64,000 nucleotides of DNA, taken from the NCBI GenBank assembly GCA_964387685.1, contig CAYLXK010000003.1, positions 1-64,000 on the forward strand, in the 5' to 3' direction. This stretch comes from Bryobacter sp964387685 (GTDB lineage: Bacteria > Acidobacteriota > Terriglobia > Bryobacterales > Bryobacteraceae). The notes below the pieces were generated by a model. The model saw nothing but the letters and a program-made list of their open reading frames with translations. It made no database searches and was not told the origin of the DNA. Shown here one piece after another: positions 16,535 through 23,455 of the stretch. Positions within the stretch are counted from its first letter, which is position 1. Each line of letters starts with the position of its first letter. Both the position numbers and the translations under genes were made by a program.

Positions 16535-16623
16535 GCAGGAGTGGCGGAACTGGCAGACGCACGGGACTCAAAATCCCGCACCATTCACTTGGTATGTGGG
16601 TTCGACCCCCACCTCCTGTACCA
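16535..16623 (+). tRNA. tRNA-Leu, anticodon CAA
   Basis: A full cloverleaf can be drawn: acceptor GCAGGAG/CTCCTGT, D arm GCG...CGC, anticodon stem CGGGA/TCCCG with loop CTCAAAA (anticodon CAA, reads UUG), a long variable arm (ACCA/TGGT) typical of class II tRNAs, and T arm GTGGG-TTCGACC-CCCAC. Discriminator A and CCA at 16621-16623 are encoded. No integrase or attachment-like repeat is next to it. Confidence 0.95.
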
Positions 16624-16667
16624 CCTTCCCTCCCTTCCTCATTTGATATAGACTTTGCGCGTTCCCT

Positions 16668-17177
16668 ATGAACCCAAAGCTCATTCTCTCCTCGGCCCTC
16701 CTGGGCGGACTCGTGCTGTTCTTCTGGGGCGCTTTTGCCCACACGGCGCTGCCACAACCCGTCACGGTCTGGGACAAGACTGCGAAGGTGGACGATCTTC
16801 TGCAATCGTCGGCGCCGTCGAATGGCACCTATATCGATCCGCGCGGGGTGTTTATGACCGTGGCACTGCTGCCGGACCGCTCGGACAAAACGCAGAACAT
16901 GGGGCCGATGTTGGGCTCCGAGTTCGTATCCACACTCTTGCAGGCGGCGATGCTCCTTTGGGTGTTGTTTCACCGCCAAGCGACAACGGTAATGGGATAC
17001 GCGCTGACGGGCGCGGTGCTGGGGGCGCTCGCGTGGCTATCGGTGGAGGTGAGCTACGGGATCTGGTATGGGTTCTCGCTGCCGATGTTGGCAATTGGAC
17101 TGATCGACGCGGCGATCGGATTTGGGCTGGCGAGCGCGCTGATTGGCTACTTCATCCGTAAGTGGCGGACGGCTTAG
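16668..17177 (+). CDS. Integral membrane protein of unknown function
   Basis: A 169-residue protein with about four hydrophobic helices: one at the N-terminus (ILSSALLGGLVLFFWGAFAH) and three in the second half (TLLQAAMLLWVLF, GYALTGAVLGALAWLSVEV, LPMLAIGLIDAAIGFGLASALIGYFI). Between the first and second is a 60-residue exposed loop with YIDPRGVFMTVALLPD. I know no named family. The start ATG 16668 lies just after the tRNA; its stop overlaps that of the serine hydrolase by four bases. Confidence 0.75.
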   Translation: MNPKLILSSALLGGLVLFFWGAFAHTALPQPVTVWDKTAKVDDLLQSSAPSNGTYIDPRGVFMTVALLPDRSDKTQNMGPMLGSEFVSTLLQAAMLLWVLFHRQATTVMGYALTGAVLGALAWLSVEVSYGIWYGFSLPMLAIGLIDAAIGFGLASALIGYFIRKWRTA

Positions 17178-18703
17178 GGCTTGAAGTCGAGGTCGTGGAA
17201 ATCGAAGCTGAAATCGGCGAGGCTCGAGATGGCCTTCATCTTGAAGCCGGAGACTTTGCCGTCTTCGTTGAGCGAAAACGTGACGTAGGCGTCGGGGATG
17301 GTGGGGTCGTCCCAGCGGGCGATGAAGGTGTCGTAGTGCCAGTGTTCCAGGCGGCCCATCATGGAGGGCGTGGGAACTAGGGCAAGGCGGAGTTGCCCAG
17401 CGTCGACTGAGACCATTGCGGCACCGTACCAGCGGTCTTTGTATTCGCGGGCATAGGCGGGGAGGTCCAAAGAGGGCTTGGTGTTCCGGGCGCGGGCGTC
17501 GGAGTCTTTTTTCTCGGCAGCGTTGGCATCGCGGCGGCTGGCGAGGCTCGCGTCGCGATAGGCGTTGGTCCAGTCCTTGGGGGGTGCGCCGAGGTAGTGG
17601 TCGAGGATCCGGTTGGTGATGGCGGCGGTAGCGCCGGATTCTTCCTGATTGGTGAGGACCAGGACGGCGAGGTTGAGATCCGGGACGAGGGTGGTGAGGC
17701 TGACCATGCCGGTAAGGCCGCCGCCATGGCTGACAATTTTTTTACCGCGGTAATCGCGGAGGGCCCAGCCGAGGCCGTAGGCGGCGAATTGGGCCTGGGA
17801 CTCCTTGAGGCTGTCGCGGGGACGTCCGACGGGCACCACGGTGTGGGAGGCCCACATTTCCCGCGCCTGGCGTTCGCTGAAGAGGCGGCGCGAACCTTCG
17901 ATGACGCCGCCCGCAAGCTGGACGCGCAGCCATTTTTCGAGATCGAAGACGTTGGACTTGACGCCGGCGGCGGCGGCCCAGACGTCGTCGCGCGTGGCCT
18001 CGATGGGCTCAAGCTTGCCTTCGAGGCGCCAGCCGCGCGAGTGAGGGCGGGCCCAATTGTGATCGTCGCCAAGGCCGCGATTGGACATCCTGGTTTCGGC
18101 CATCCCGAGGGGTGTAAAGATGCGACGGCGGATGAATTCGTCGTAGTCCAGGCCCGAGACGCGCGCGACCACTTCGCCGGCGACGAGGAAAAGCAGATTG
18201 TTATAGGCATAGCGGCTGCGGAAGCTGGAGGCGGGAGGAATCCAGCGGACGCGCCGGATGGCTTCCGCACGAGTGACGGTCGTGTCGGGCCAGAAGAGAA
18301 GATCGCCGGCGCCGAGGCCTAGGCCGGAGCGATGGGTGACCAGGTCGCGGACGGTGATTTCGCGGGTGGCGTAGGGATCCCAGAGGGCGAAGTCGGGCAG
18401 GTGTTTGGTGACGGGGTCGTCCCAGGCGAGCTTGCCTTCGTCGGCGAGGATGGCAAGGGCGGCGGTAGTGAAGGCCTTGGTGTTGGAGGCGATACCGAAG
18501 AGGGTGTGTTCGTCGACCTTGGCCCCGGTGCGGAGATTGCGAACGCCGAAACCTTGGCGGAGGACGGGCTGGCCGTCTTTGAGAACCAGGACGGCGGCGC
18601 CGGGGACGTCGAAGGCTTTGAGCGTCTCTTCGATGAAGGGAGCAAATGCGGCGGGCTGACCAAATGCGCTGCAGGCGGCAAAGAATAAAAGGCGGCGCGT
18701 CAT
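17174..18703 (-). CDS. Class C beta-lactamase-related serine hydrolase with C-terminal DUF3471-like domain
   Basis: A 509-residue exported penicillin-binding-protein-like hydrolase. The signal is MTRRLLFFAACSAFGQP. The nucleophile motif SxxK is S73-N-T-K76, the second motif is YNN near residue 168, and the third is HGG in VSHGGGLTGM. The last 100 residues form a small beta domain of the DUF3471 kind, often found on this family. Such enzymes are esterases, peptidases or lactamases, and the sequence does not decide which. The gene lies head-on against the membrane protein gene. A cysteine at residue 11 could be a lipobox, but the context is weak. Confidence 0.88.
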   Translation of the reverse strand: MTRRLLFFAACSAFGQPAAFAPFIEETLKAFDVPGAAVLVLKDGQPVLRQGFGVRNLRTGAKVDEHTLFGIASNTKAFTTAALAILADEGKLAWDDPVTKHLPDFALWDPYATREITVRDLVTHRSGLGLGAGDLLFWPDTTVTRAEAIRRVRWIPPASSFRSRYAYNNLLFLVAGEVVARVSGLDYDEFIRRRIFTPLGMAETRMSNRGLGDDHNWARPHSRGWRLEGKLEPIEATRDDVWAAAAGVKSNVFDLEKWLRVQLAGGVIEGSRRLFSERQAREMWASHTVVPVGRPRDSLKESQAQFAAYGLGWALRDYRGKKIVSHGGGLTGMVSLTTLVPDLNLAVLVLTNQEESGATAAITNRILDHYLGAPPKDWTNAYRDASLASRRDANAAEKKDSDARARNTKPSLDLPAYAREYKDRWYGAAMVSVDAGQLRLALVPTPSMMGRLEHWHYDTFIARWDDPTIPDAYVTFSLNEDGKVSGFKMKAISSLADFSFDFHDLDFKP

Positions 18704-18712
18704 GTAACGAGG

Positions 18713-19060
18713 TTAGCCGAAGGTCTCCTGGTAGAGGCCGGCTTCAAAACCCACGATGAGCTTTTTGTCCGAGCGCAAGATGGGCGCGCGGAGATTGCCA
18801 GTGGGGCCAAGGAGGACGGACTTGAGTTCTTCATCGGAAGGTAGGCCGGGGCGGAGATCGAGATGGACGACCTTCTTGCCTTTGGCGGCGTAGAGGTCGT
18901 CGATGCCCTCAAGCAGCGCCTTGCCGTCGGCGAAGCCGAGCTTTTTCTTTTTGGCGTCGATTTGTTCCGCGACGGCCAGATTGTGGGACGCAAGAAACTC
19001 CTGCGTTCTGCCGCAACTGGTTCAACCAGGGCGGTGGTAGCTCCAATCGATCTTTTTCAT
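18713..19060 (-). CDS. ArsC-family thioredoxin-fold protein, candidate selenoprotein (UGA codon 13)
   Basis: The reading frame from ATG 19060 to TAA 18713 gives 115 residues if one TGA at 19024-19022 is read through. The sequence is KKIDWSYHRPG-[UGA]-TSCGRTQEFLASH and ends with GNLRAPILRSDKKLIVGFE, the ArsC/Spx-type C-terminal signature. The UGA falls exactly on the first residue of the CxxC motif, giving UxxC (U13, C16). A hairpin with a GUU loop starts 15 bases after the UGA. The ATG overlaps the stop of the transporter gene (ATGA), and AAGGAGG lies 12 bases upstream. The frame has no other Met, so an internal restart is unlikely. I recall NCBI naming an ArsC family (seleno)protein with this start. 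The alternative is a nonsense mutation or sequence error. Confidence 0.82.
18988..19006 (-). promoter_or_regulatory. Bacterial SECIS-like hairpin after the UGA codon
   Basis: On the minus strand ACGCAGGA-GUU-UCUUGCGU folds into eight pairs (one G-U) closed by a three-base loop that begins with G. The loop starts 24 bases after the UGA. This agrees with the known bacterial SECIS rules: an apical loop roughly 16-37 bases downstream with a G in its first two positions. Confidence 0.65.
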
Positions 19061-19647
19061 GCGTGGCAAGAGCCTCCTTGGCAACAGGATTCGCCGAGCC
19101 AGGTTTTGCGGGCTTCGGCGATGAGAATGGGGGACATTAACAAGCCTCCCACGGCGTCGACCTGATTCCATCCAAGCAGCCATTGGGCGGCCATGCTACC
19201 GAGGAGGACGACGGAGAGGAAGAAGCAGAAGTCGGTTTGCTTGGCTTCACCGAGGAGGGCGCCGCTGTTGAGGGCAGCGGCGGCTTTCCGCTTTTCGCGC
19301 GCAAGCCAGGGCATGACCAGGACGCTCGCGATGGCGATCAAGAGGCCCGCGAGACTGCGCTCGGAAGAGACGCCCATGAGAATTTTTTCAAGACTTTCCC
19401 AGAAGGTCCAGAGGGCCAGGGCGCCAAGACTGAAAGCGATGGCGCGTTGGGCGCTGCGCTCGCCGATTTTGCCGTGGAGGCGGCCGAGCGCGAAGCCGCT
19501 AGCGGAGACTTCGATGAGGCTATCGAGACCAAAGCTGAAAAGGGAGATGCTGCCGGAGGCCATGCCCGCGCTTAAGGCGACGGCGGCTTCCGCGACGTTG
19601 TAGCCGATCGTGAAGTACTGCAGGCGCTTGGCGCGGGCGGTGCTCAT
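19057..19647 (-). CDS. Cation transporter, CDF-like membrane protein with Cys/His tail
   Basis: A 196-residue protein with five or six membrane helices and the start YFTIGYNVAEAAVALSAGMASGSISLFSFGLDSLIEV, the pattern of the first helices in cation diffusion facilitators. The usual metal-site His of HxxxD in helix 2 is replaced (SFGLD), and helix 5 reads EAKQTD, so the metal site is atypical. The C-terminus GESCCQGGSCHA could bind metal or a thiol partner. There is no cytoplasmic CDF domain. ATG 19647 starts one base after the xerC stop, and the stop overlaps the ArsC-like start, so this is a coupled chain. Confidence 0.8.
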   Translation of the reverse strand: MSTARAKRLQYFTIGYNVAEAAVALSAGMASGSISLFSFGLDSLIEVSASGFALGRLHGKIGERSAQRAIAFSLGALALWTFWESLEKILMGVSSERSLAGLLIAIASVLVMPWLAREKRKAAAALNSGALLGEAKQTDFCFFLSVVLLGSMAAQWLLGWNQVDAVGGLLMSPILIAEARKTWLGESCCQGGSCHA

Positions 19648-19648
19648 G

Positions 19649-20590
19649 TCAGGCCTTGGGATGGGCTTTCTGGTAAACGCGCTCGAGGTCTTCGATGGCG
19701 ACCTTGGTATAGATTTGCGTGGTGGCAAGTTGGGAATGGCCGAGGAGTTCCTGGATGGCGCGGAGGTCTGCGCCGGCGTTCAGGAGGTGGGTTGCGTAGC
19801 TGTGGCGGAGTTCGTGGGGGTGAACGCTGGGGTCGCCCAGCAGCATTTGGGCATAGAACCTGGTGATGTGGTGGACGGCGCGGGTGGAGAGGCGGCGGCC
19901 CCGGTAATTGAGGAAGACAGCGGTCTCGCCTGGAGCGGGCGAGCGTTCCGAAAGATACTCGAGCAGGACCGCGCGGGCGGATTCGCCAATGGGGACGAGG
20001 CGCTCTTTCTTGCCTTTGCCGAGAATGCGAAGCCAGCGGTCGGAGAGGTCCATGGAGGCGAGATCGAGGCCCACGACCTCGCTTACGCGCAGACCGCAGC
20101 CGTAGAGGATTTCAAAGAGGGCGCGGTCGCGTTTGGGAAAAGGGCGTTGGAGGCTGGGCTGGGCGATGTTGTCGACCAGATAATTGACGGCGTCGGCGTT
20201 GAGGACGTCGGGGACTTTTTTGGGGGCCTTGGGAAGGCGGAGGAACTTGGCAGGATTCTGCTCGGTAAGACCATGGATGCGGCAGTACTGAAAGAAGCTG
20301 CGCAAAGAGCTGACGCGGCGGCGAACGCTGACGGGGGAGAGTTTTTTGTCATAGAGATCGGCCATCCATTCACGGAGTTCGTTCACGCCAAGGGAAGAGG
20401 GAGCGGGGGGAGTGGCGGCAGGAGGGGAGAGGAAGGCGAGGAAGGCGGCGAGGTCGACGGCGTAATTGCGAATGGTGTGGGGGCTGGAAGCGAGGGCCTC
20501 GCGCTCAGCCAGGAAGGCTAGGATGGCGGCGCGCAAGGGGGTGGCCGCAAAGAAGGCGAAGCGCTCAGACACGGACGCCGAGATGCTCAT
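19649..20590 (-). CDS. xerC: Tyrosine recombinase XerC
   Basis: Resolves chromosome dimers at dif together with XerD. The 313-residue protein has the SAM-like N-terminal core-binding domain and the catalytic set: Arg in GCGLRVSEVVGL, Lys in GKGKKERLVPI, His-x-x-Arg in PHELRHSYATH, His in LLGHSQLATT, and Tyr in TQIYTKV. ATG 20590 overlaps trmFO by 26 bases; a GTG at 20572 is an alternative with an 8-base overlap. The trmFO-xerC order is also seen in Firmicutes, so this is a housekeeping recombinase and not an element integrase. Confidence 0.92.
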   Translation of the reverse strand: MSISASVSERFAFFAATPLRAAILAFLAEREALASSPHTIRNYAVDLAAFLAFLSPPAATPPAPSSLGVNELREWMADLYDKKLSPVSVRRRVSSLRSFFQYCRIHGLTEQNPAKFLRLPKAPKKVPDVLNADAVNYLVDNIAQPSLQRPFPKRDRALFEILYGCGLRVSEVVGLDLASMDLSDRWLRILGKGKKERLVPIGESARAVLLEYLSERSPAPGETAVFLNYRGRRLSTRAVHHITRFYAQMLLGDPSVHPHELRHSYATHLLNAGADLRAIQELLGHSQLATTQIYTKVAIEDLERVYQKAHPKA

Positions 20591-21908
20591 CGAGGGCCTC
20601 CAAGGCCCGGCGGCAGACTTCGGCGTGACGGGCTTTTTTGTCTTTTTTGAGTTTTTTGCGGGTGACTTCGTCAAGCGACGGCAGGAGATCAAAGGTGATG
20701 TTGGCGGGCTGATAATGGGAGGGGTCCGCGCCTGAGATGTAGGCGCAAAGGCTGCCGATGGCGGTGGAGCGGGGATAGGGGCGAGGGTCCTGGCCTTGAG
20801 CAAAGGCAGCGGCGAATTCGGCGGCGGCAAAGCCAGTGGCAATGCTTTCCACATAGCCTTCGACGCCGGAGATCTGGCCGGCGAAGAAGATGCGCGGGTC
20901 GGACTTGAGCTGGAGCGTGGAATTGAGCAGCGAAGGGCCGTTGATGTAGGTATTGCGATGGATCTGGCCATAGCGGAGGAACTCGGCGTTCTCAAGGCCG
21001 GGGATGAGACGGAAGATGCGCTGCTGCTCGCCGAAGCGAAGGTGATTTTGAAAGCCGACCAGATTGTAGCTGTCGCTGCGGGCGTTCTCTTTGCGCAACT
21101 GAACGATGGCGTAGGCCCAACGCCCGGTGCGGGGATCGTCAAGGCCGGTGGGCTTCATGGGACCGAAGCGAAGGGTCTCGCGGCCGCGGCGGGCAAGCTC
21201 TTCGATGGGCAGGCAGGCCTCAAAGAAGGGCGTTTTGGGATCGTCGGCGGCGATGTGGACGGGGACGCTTTCCCCCGCGAGAAGGGCGTCGAGGAAGCGC
21301 TCGTATTCGTCCTTGTTCAGGGGGCAGTTGAGGTAGTCGTCGGTGCCATCGAGGCTCTTGCCCCAGCGGGAGGCGGCGAAGGCGATTTCGGTGTTAATCG
21401 ATTCGGCATCCACGATGGGGCTAATACTGTCGTAGAAGTAGAGGCGATCGGCGCCGGTGTGGCGGGCGATGTCCTGGGCTAGGCTGTCGCTAGAAAGAGG
21501 CCCGGAGGCGATCACGACAATGCCCTCGGCGGGGATGGCCGTGACCTCTTCGCGGCGGACTTCGATGAGGGGCGAGGCTGCAAGGGCGGCGGTGACTTTT
21601 TCGGCAAAGGCGATGCGATCGACGGTAAGGGCGTGGCCCGCCGGGACGCGGGTGTCTTTAGCGATATCGAGCAGGAGGCTGCCGCCGCGGCGGAGTTCTT
21701 CTTTGAGAAGCCAGGGCGCGGAGGCTTCGCTTTCGCTTTTGAGGGAGTTGCTGCAGACGAGCTCCGCCATGTTCGCCGTCTGGTGAGCGTCGGTGGAGCG
21801 GATGGGGCGCATCTCGTAGAGGACGACGCGCAGACCTTGGCGGGCGAGCTGCCAGGCGGCCTCAGAGCCCGCGAGACCCGCGCCGACGACTTGGATTACA
21901 GGGGTCAT
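20565..21908 (-). CDS. trmFO: Methylenetetrahydrofolate-tRNA-(uracil-54-C5) methyltransferase
   Basis: Flavoenzyme that makes ribothymidine at position 54 of tRNAs, taking the carbon from methylenetetrahydrofolate, which links it to the glyA product. The 447-residue protein starts with an FAD-binding loop GAGLAGSEAAWQLARQG and shows the GidA-like family blocks EMRPIRSTDAHQTANMAELVCSNSLKSE and GPLSSDSL. ATG 21908 is preferred because MTPVIQVVGAGLAG begins right at the flavin fold; an upstream ATG at 21920 adds four residues. It heads a minus-strand chain of four coupled genes. Confidence 0.94.
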   Translation of the reverse strand: MTPVIQVVGAGLAGSEAAWQLARQGLRVVLYEMRPIRSTDAHQTANMAELVCSNSLKSESEASAPWLLKEELRRGGSLLLDIAKDTRVPAGHALTVDRIAFAEKVTAALAASPLIEVRREEVTAIPAEGIVVIASGPLSSDSLAQDIARHTGADRLYFYDSISPIVDAESINTEIAFAASRWGKSLDGTDDYLNCPLNKDEYERFLDALLAGESVPVHIAADDPKTPFFEACLPIEELARRGRETLRFGPMKPTGLDDPRTGRWAYAIVQLRKENARSDSYNLVGFQNHLRFGEQQRIFRLIPGLENAEFLRYGQIHRNTYINGPSLLNSTLQLKSDPRIFFAGQISGVEGYVESIATGFAAAEFAAAFAQGQDPRPYPRSTAIGSLCAYISGADPSHYQPANITFDLLPSLDEVTRKKLKKDKKARHAEVCRRALEALDEHLGVRV

Positions 21909-21936
21909 CAAGGGTGGCAAACCTCATCGTAGCAAG

Positions 21937-21945
21937 TGATAGAAT
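21937..21945 (+). promoter_or_regulatory. Candidate extended -10 element for the 21952 oxidoreductase gene
   Basis: TG-A-TAGAAT ends six bases before ATG 21952, so transcription would begin at or next to the start codon. No ribosome binding site can fit between them. Confidence 0.4.
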
Positions 21946-21951
21946 TTCGCC

Positions 21952-23142
21952 ATGACTTCGACTCGCAGGGCTGTGCTTCGTTCCGCGGCGGCATTTACGG
22001 CCGCCTCGTATTCGCGGATTTTGGGCGCCAACGACAAGGTGAATCTGGGCTTGATCGGCGCGGGCGGCCGCGGGATGTACGTAACAAAGGTATTTAGCGG
22101 GACCCAGAAGGTGAACGTGACGGCCGTGGCGGAGGTATGGGGCGAACGGCTGGATAAAGCGCTGACGACCTATGCGGGCGCCAAGGGCTTTAACGATCAC
22201 CGGAAACTGCTGGAGACGAAAGAACTGGACGCGGTCTTGATCGCGACACCGGACCATTGGCACGCGGGCTGCACGATCGACGCGTTAAACGCGGGCAAGG
22301 ACGTGTATGTCGAGAAGCCTTTGACGCTCAAGATTGAAGAGGGTCCGGAGATCGTGAAGGCGGCGCGGGTGAATAACCGGATCTGCCAGGTGGGGATGCA
22401 GCAGCGCTCCGGCAGCCATTATCTGCAGGCGAAGAAGGACTACATCGATTCGGGCAAGCTGGGGAAGATTACGCTGGCGCGCACGTGGTGGCATGGCAAC
22501 GGCGCGCATTTGCAGAAAGCGCCGGAGACGCTGGCCTCGCGGCCTTCGAATCTGGATTGGGCGCGCTTCCTGGGGCCGGTGAAATGGCGCGATTACGATC
22601 CGCAGCAGTACTACAATTTCCGGGCCTTCCTCGATTTTGGGGGCGGGCAGGTGACGGATTTGTTCACGCACTGGATCGACGTGGTGCATATGTTCATGGA
22701 GCAGGACGATCCGATCTCAGCGGTGGCGGCGGGCGGCGTTTATCACTATAAGGACGGGCGGACGGCACCGGATACGATCCATGTACTGCTTGAGTATCCG
22801 AAGCAGTGGACGGCGACCTTTGAAGCGACGCTGGCGCCGGGTATCAAGGGCGCGGCGGTGGAGATTTGCGGAACCGACGGGCGCTTGTACATCACGCGGG
22901 GCGAATCGCAGTTCTGGCCGAACGAGCGGAATCCGGTGCCCGTGGTGACCAAGAGCACCAAGGATCAAACGATCGAGCATGTGGAAAACTTCCTCGACTG
23001 TATGAGTACCCGGAAATTACCGAATGGGGACGTTTACATTGGGCACCGCTCGGCCCAGGCGAGCCACTTGGGCAATATTGCTTATGTGCAGAAGCGGCGT
23101 CTGCGTTTTGACCCGCAGCGCGAAGAAATACTGCCACTCTAA
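21952..23142 (+). CDS. Exported Gfo/Idh/MocA-family oxidoreductase
   Basis: A 396-residue NAD(P)-binding dehydrogenase-like protein. The export signal MTSTRRAVLRSAAAFTAASYSR is twin-arginine-like, the Rossmann loop is GAGGRG at 36-41, and EKP is at 121-123 in DVYVEKPLTL. The PDHWHA and EKPL blocks are nearly the same as in the gene at 8809, so these two are paralogues within the window. The substrate is unknown. The transcript is probably leaderless. Confidence 0.92.
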   Translation: MTSTRRAVLRSAAAFTAASYSRILGANDKVNLGLIGAGGRGMYVTKVFSGTQKVNVTAVAEVWGERLDKALTTYAGAKGFNDHRKLLETKELDAVLIATPDHWHAGCTIDALNAGKDVYVEKPLTLKIEEGPEIVKAARVNNRICQVGMQQRSGSHYLQAKKDYIDSGKLGKITLARTWWHGNGAHLQKAPETLASRPSNLDWARFLGPVKWRDYDPQQYYNFRAFLDFGGGQVTDLFTHWIDVVHMFMEQDDPISAVAAGGVYHYKDGRTAPDTIHVLLEYPKQWTATFEATLAPGIKGAAVEICGTDGRLYITRGESQFWPNERNPVPVVTKSTKDQTIEHVENFLDCMSTRKLPNGDVYIGHRSAQASHLGNIAYVQKRRLRFDPQREEILPL

Positions 23143-23404
23143 TCGCGGACTCCCGGCGAGCCTGTTCACAGGGGAACGGCCTTTTTTCGTCGTGACCAAG
23201 CCTCTTTTTTTCAAAAACTTAACAAACCTAAGGGCCTGAACGGGCTCGCTGGGAAGACAGCACTACCTAGCCTTGAATCGCAGGTGACCCTCACCGTTAC
23301 GCCGCGCGATTCGGAGGTTGTGCTCGATGGAACCCATCGTCGTACCGCCCGTGTTCTAGTTTGAAAAAGTTAGGCAGAATTAAGGTTCCCTTGGAACTTG
23401 CGTC

Positions 23405-23413
23405 TGCTATATT
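23405..23413 (+). promoter_or_regulatory. Candidate extended -10 element for the CHAT operon
   Basis: TG-C-TATATT, close to the consensus TGnTATAAT, overlaps the left edge of the inverted repeat at 23410-23447. A regulator binding the repeat would therefore cover the transcription start. Confidence 0.4.
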
Positions 23414-23447
23414 CCTAGAAGTACTATATATGGTACTTCTAGGAATA
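23410..23447. repeat. Perfect 15-bp inverted repeat before the CHAT gene
   Basis: The arm TATTCCTAGAAGTAC at 23410-23424 is the exact reverse complement of 23433-23447, with an eight-base spacer TATATATG. It ends eight bases before ATG 23456, so it covers the place where a ribosome binding site would be. It may be an operator, or an RNA hairpin blocking translation of the operon. AT content is far above the surroundings. Confidence 0.85.
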
Positions 23448-23455
23448 CCCTAGCC

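Larger units (their letters stand above)
23143..23455 (+). other. Intergenic region of 313 bases with a possible PEGA-domain remnant
   Basis: No complete gene is visible. A frame continuing in phase after the oxidoreductase stop has no ATG, but from GTG 23284 to TGA 23364 it encodes VTLTVTPRDSEVVLDGTHRR, which resembles one PEGA repeat (carbohydrate-linked surface domain). This may be a leftover of a lost gene or chance. A T-rich run at 23181-23187 after a weak stem (GTTC/GAAC) could end the oxidoreductase transcript. The last 50 bases hold a promoter candidate and a large inverted repeat, listed separately. Confidence 0.4.

Noticed and set aside
18700..18993. A 97-codon open frame on the minus strand overlapping the ArsC-like gene
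   Set aside because: It is a different frame with Ser/Arg/Pro-rich translation and no family pattern; the frame with UGA codon 13 matches ArsC over its full length.
19649..20590. XerC as integrase of a mobile element
   Set aside because: It is in a trmFO operon, an arrangement known from housekeeping xerC, and no attachment-site repeats are visible at the tRNA-Leu or elsewhere.
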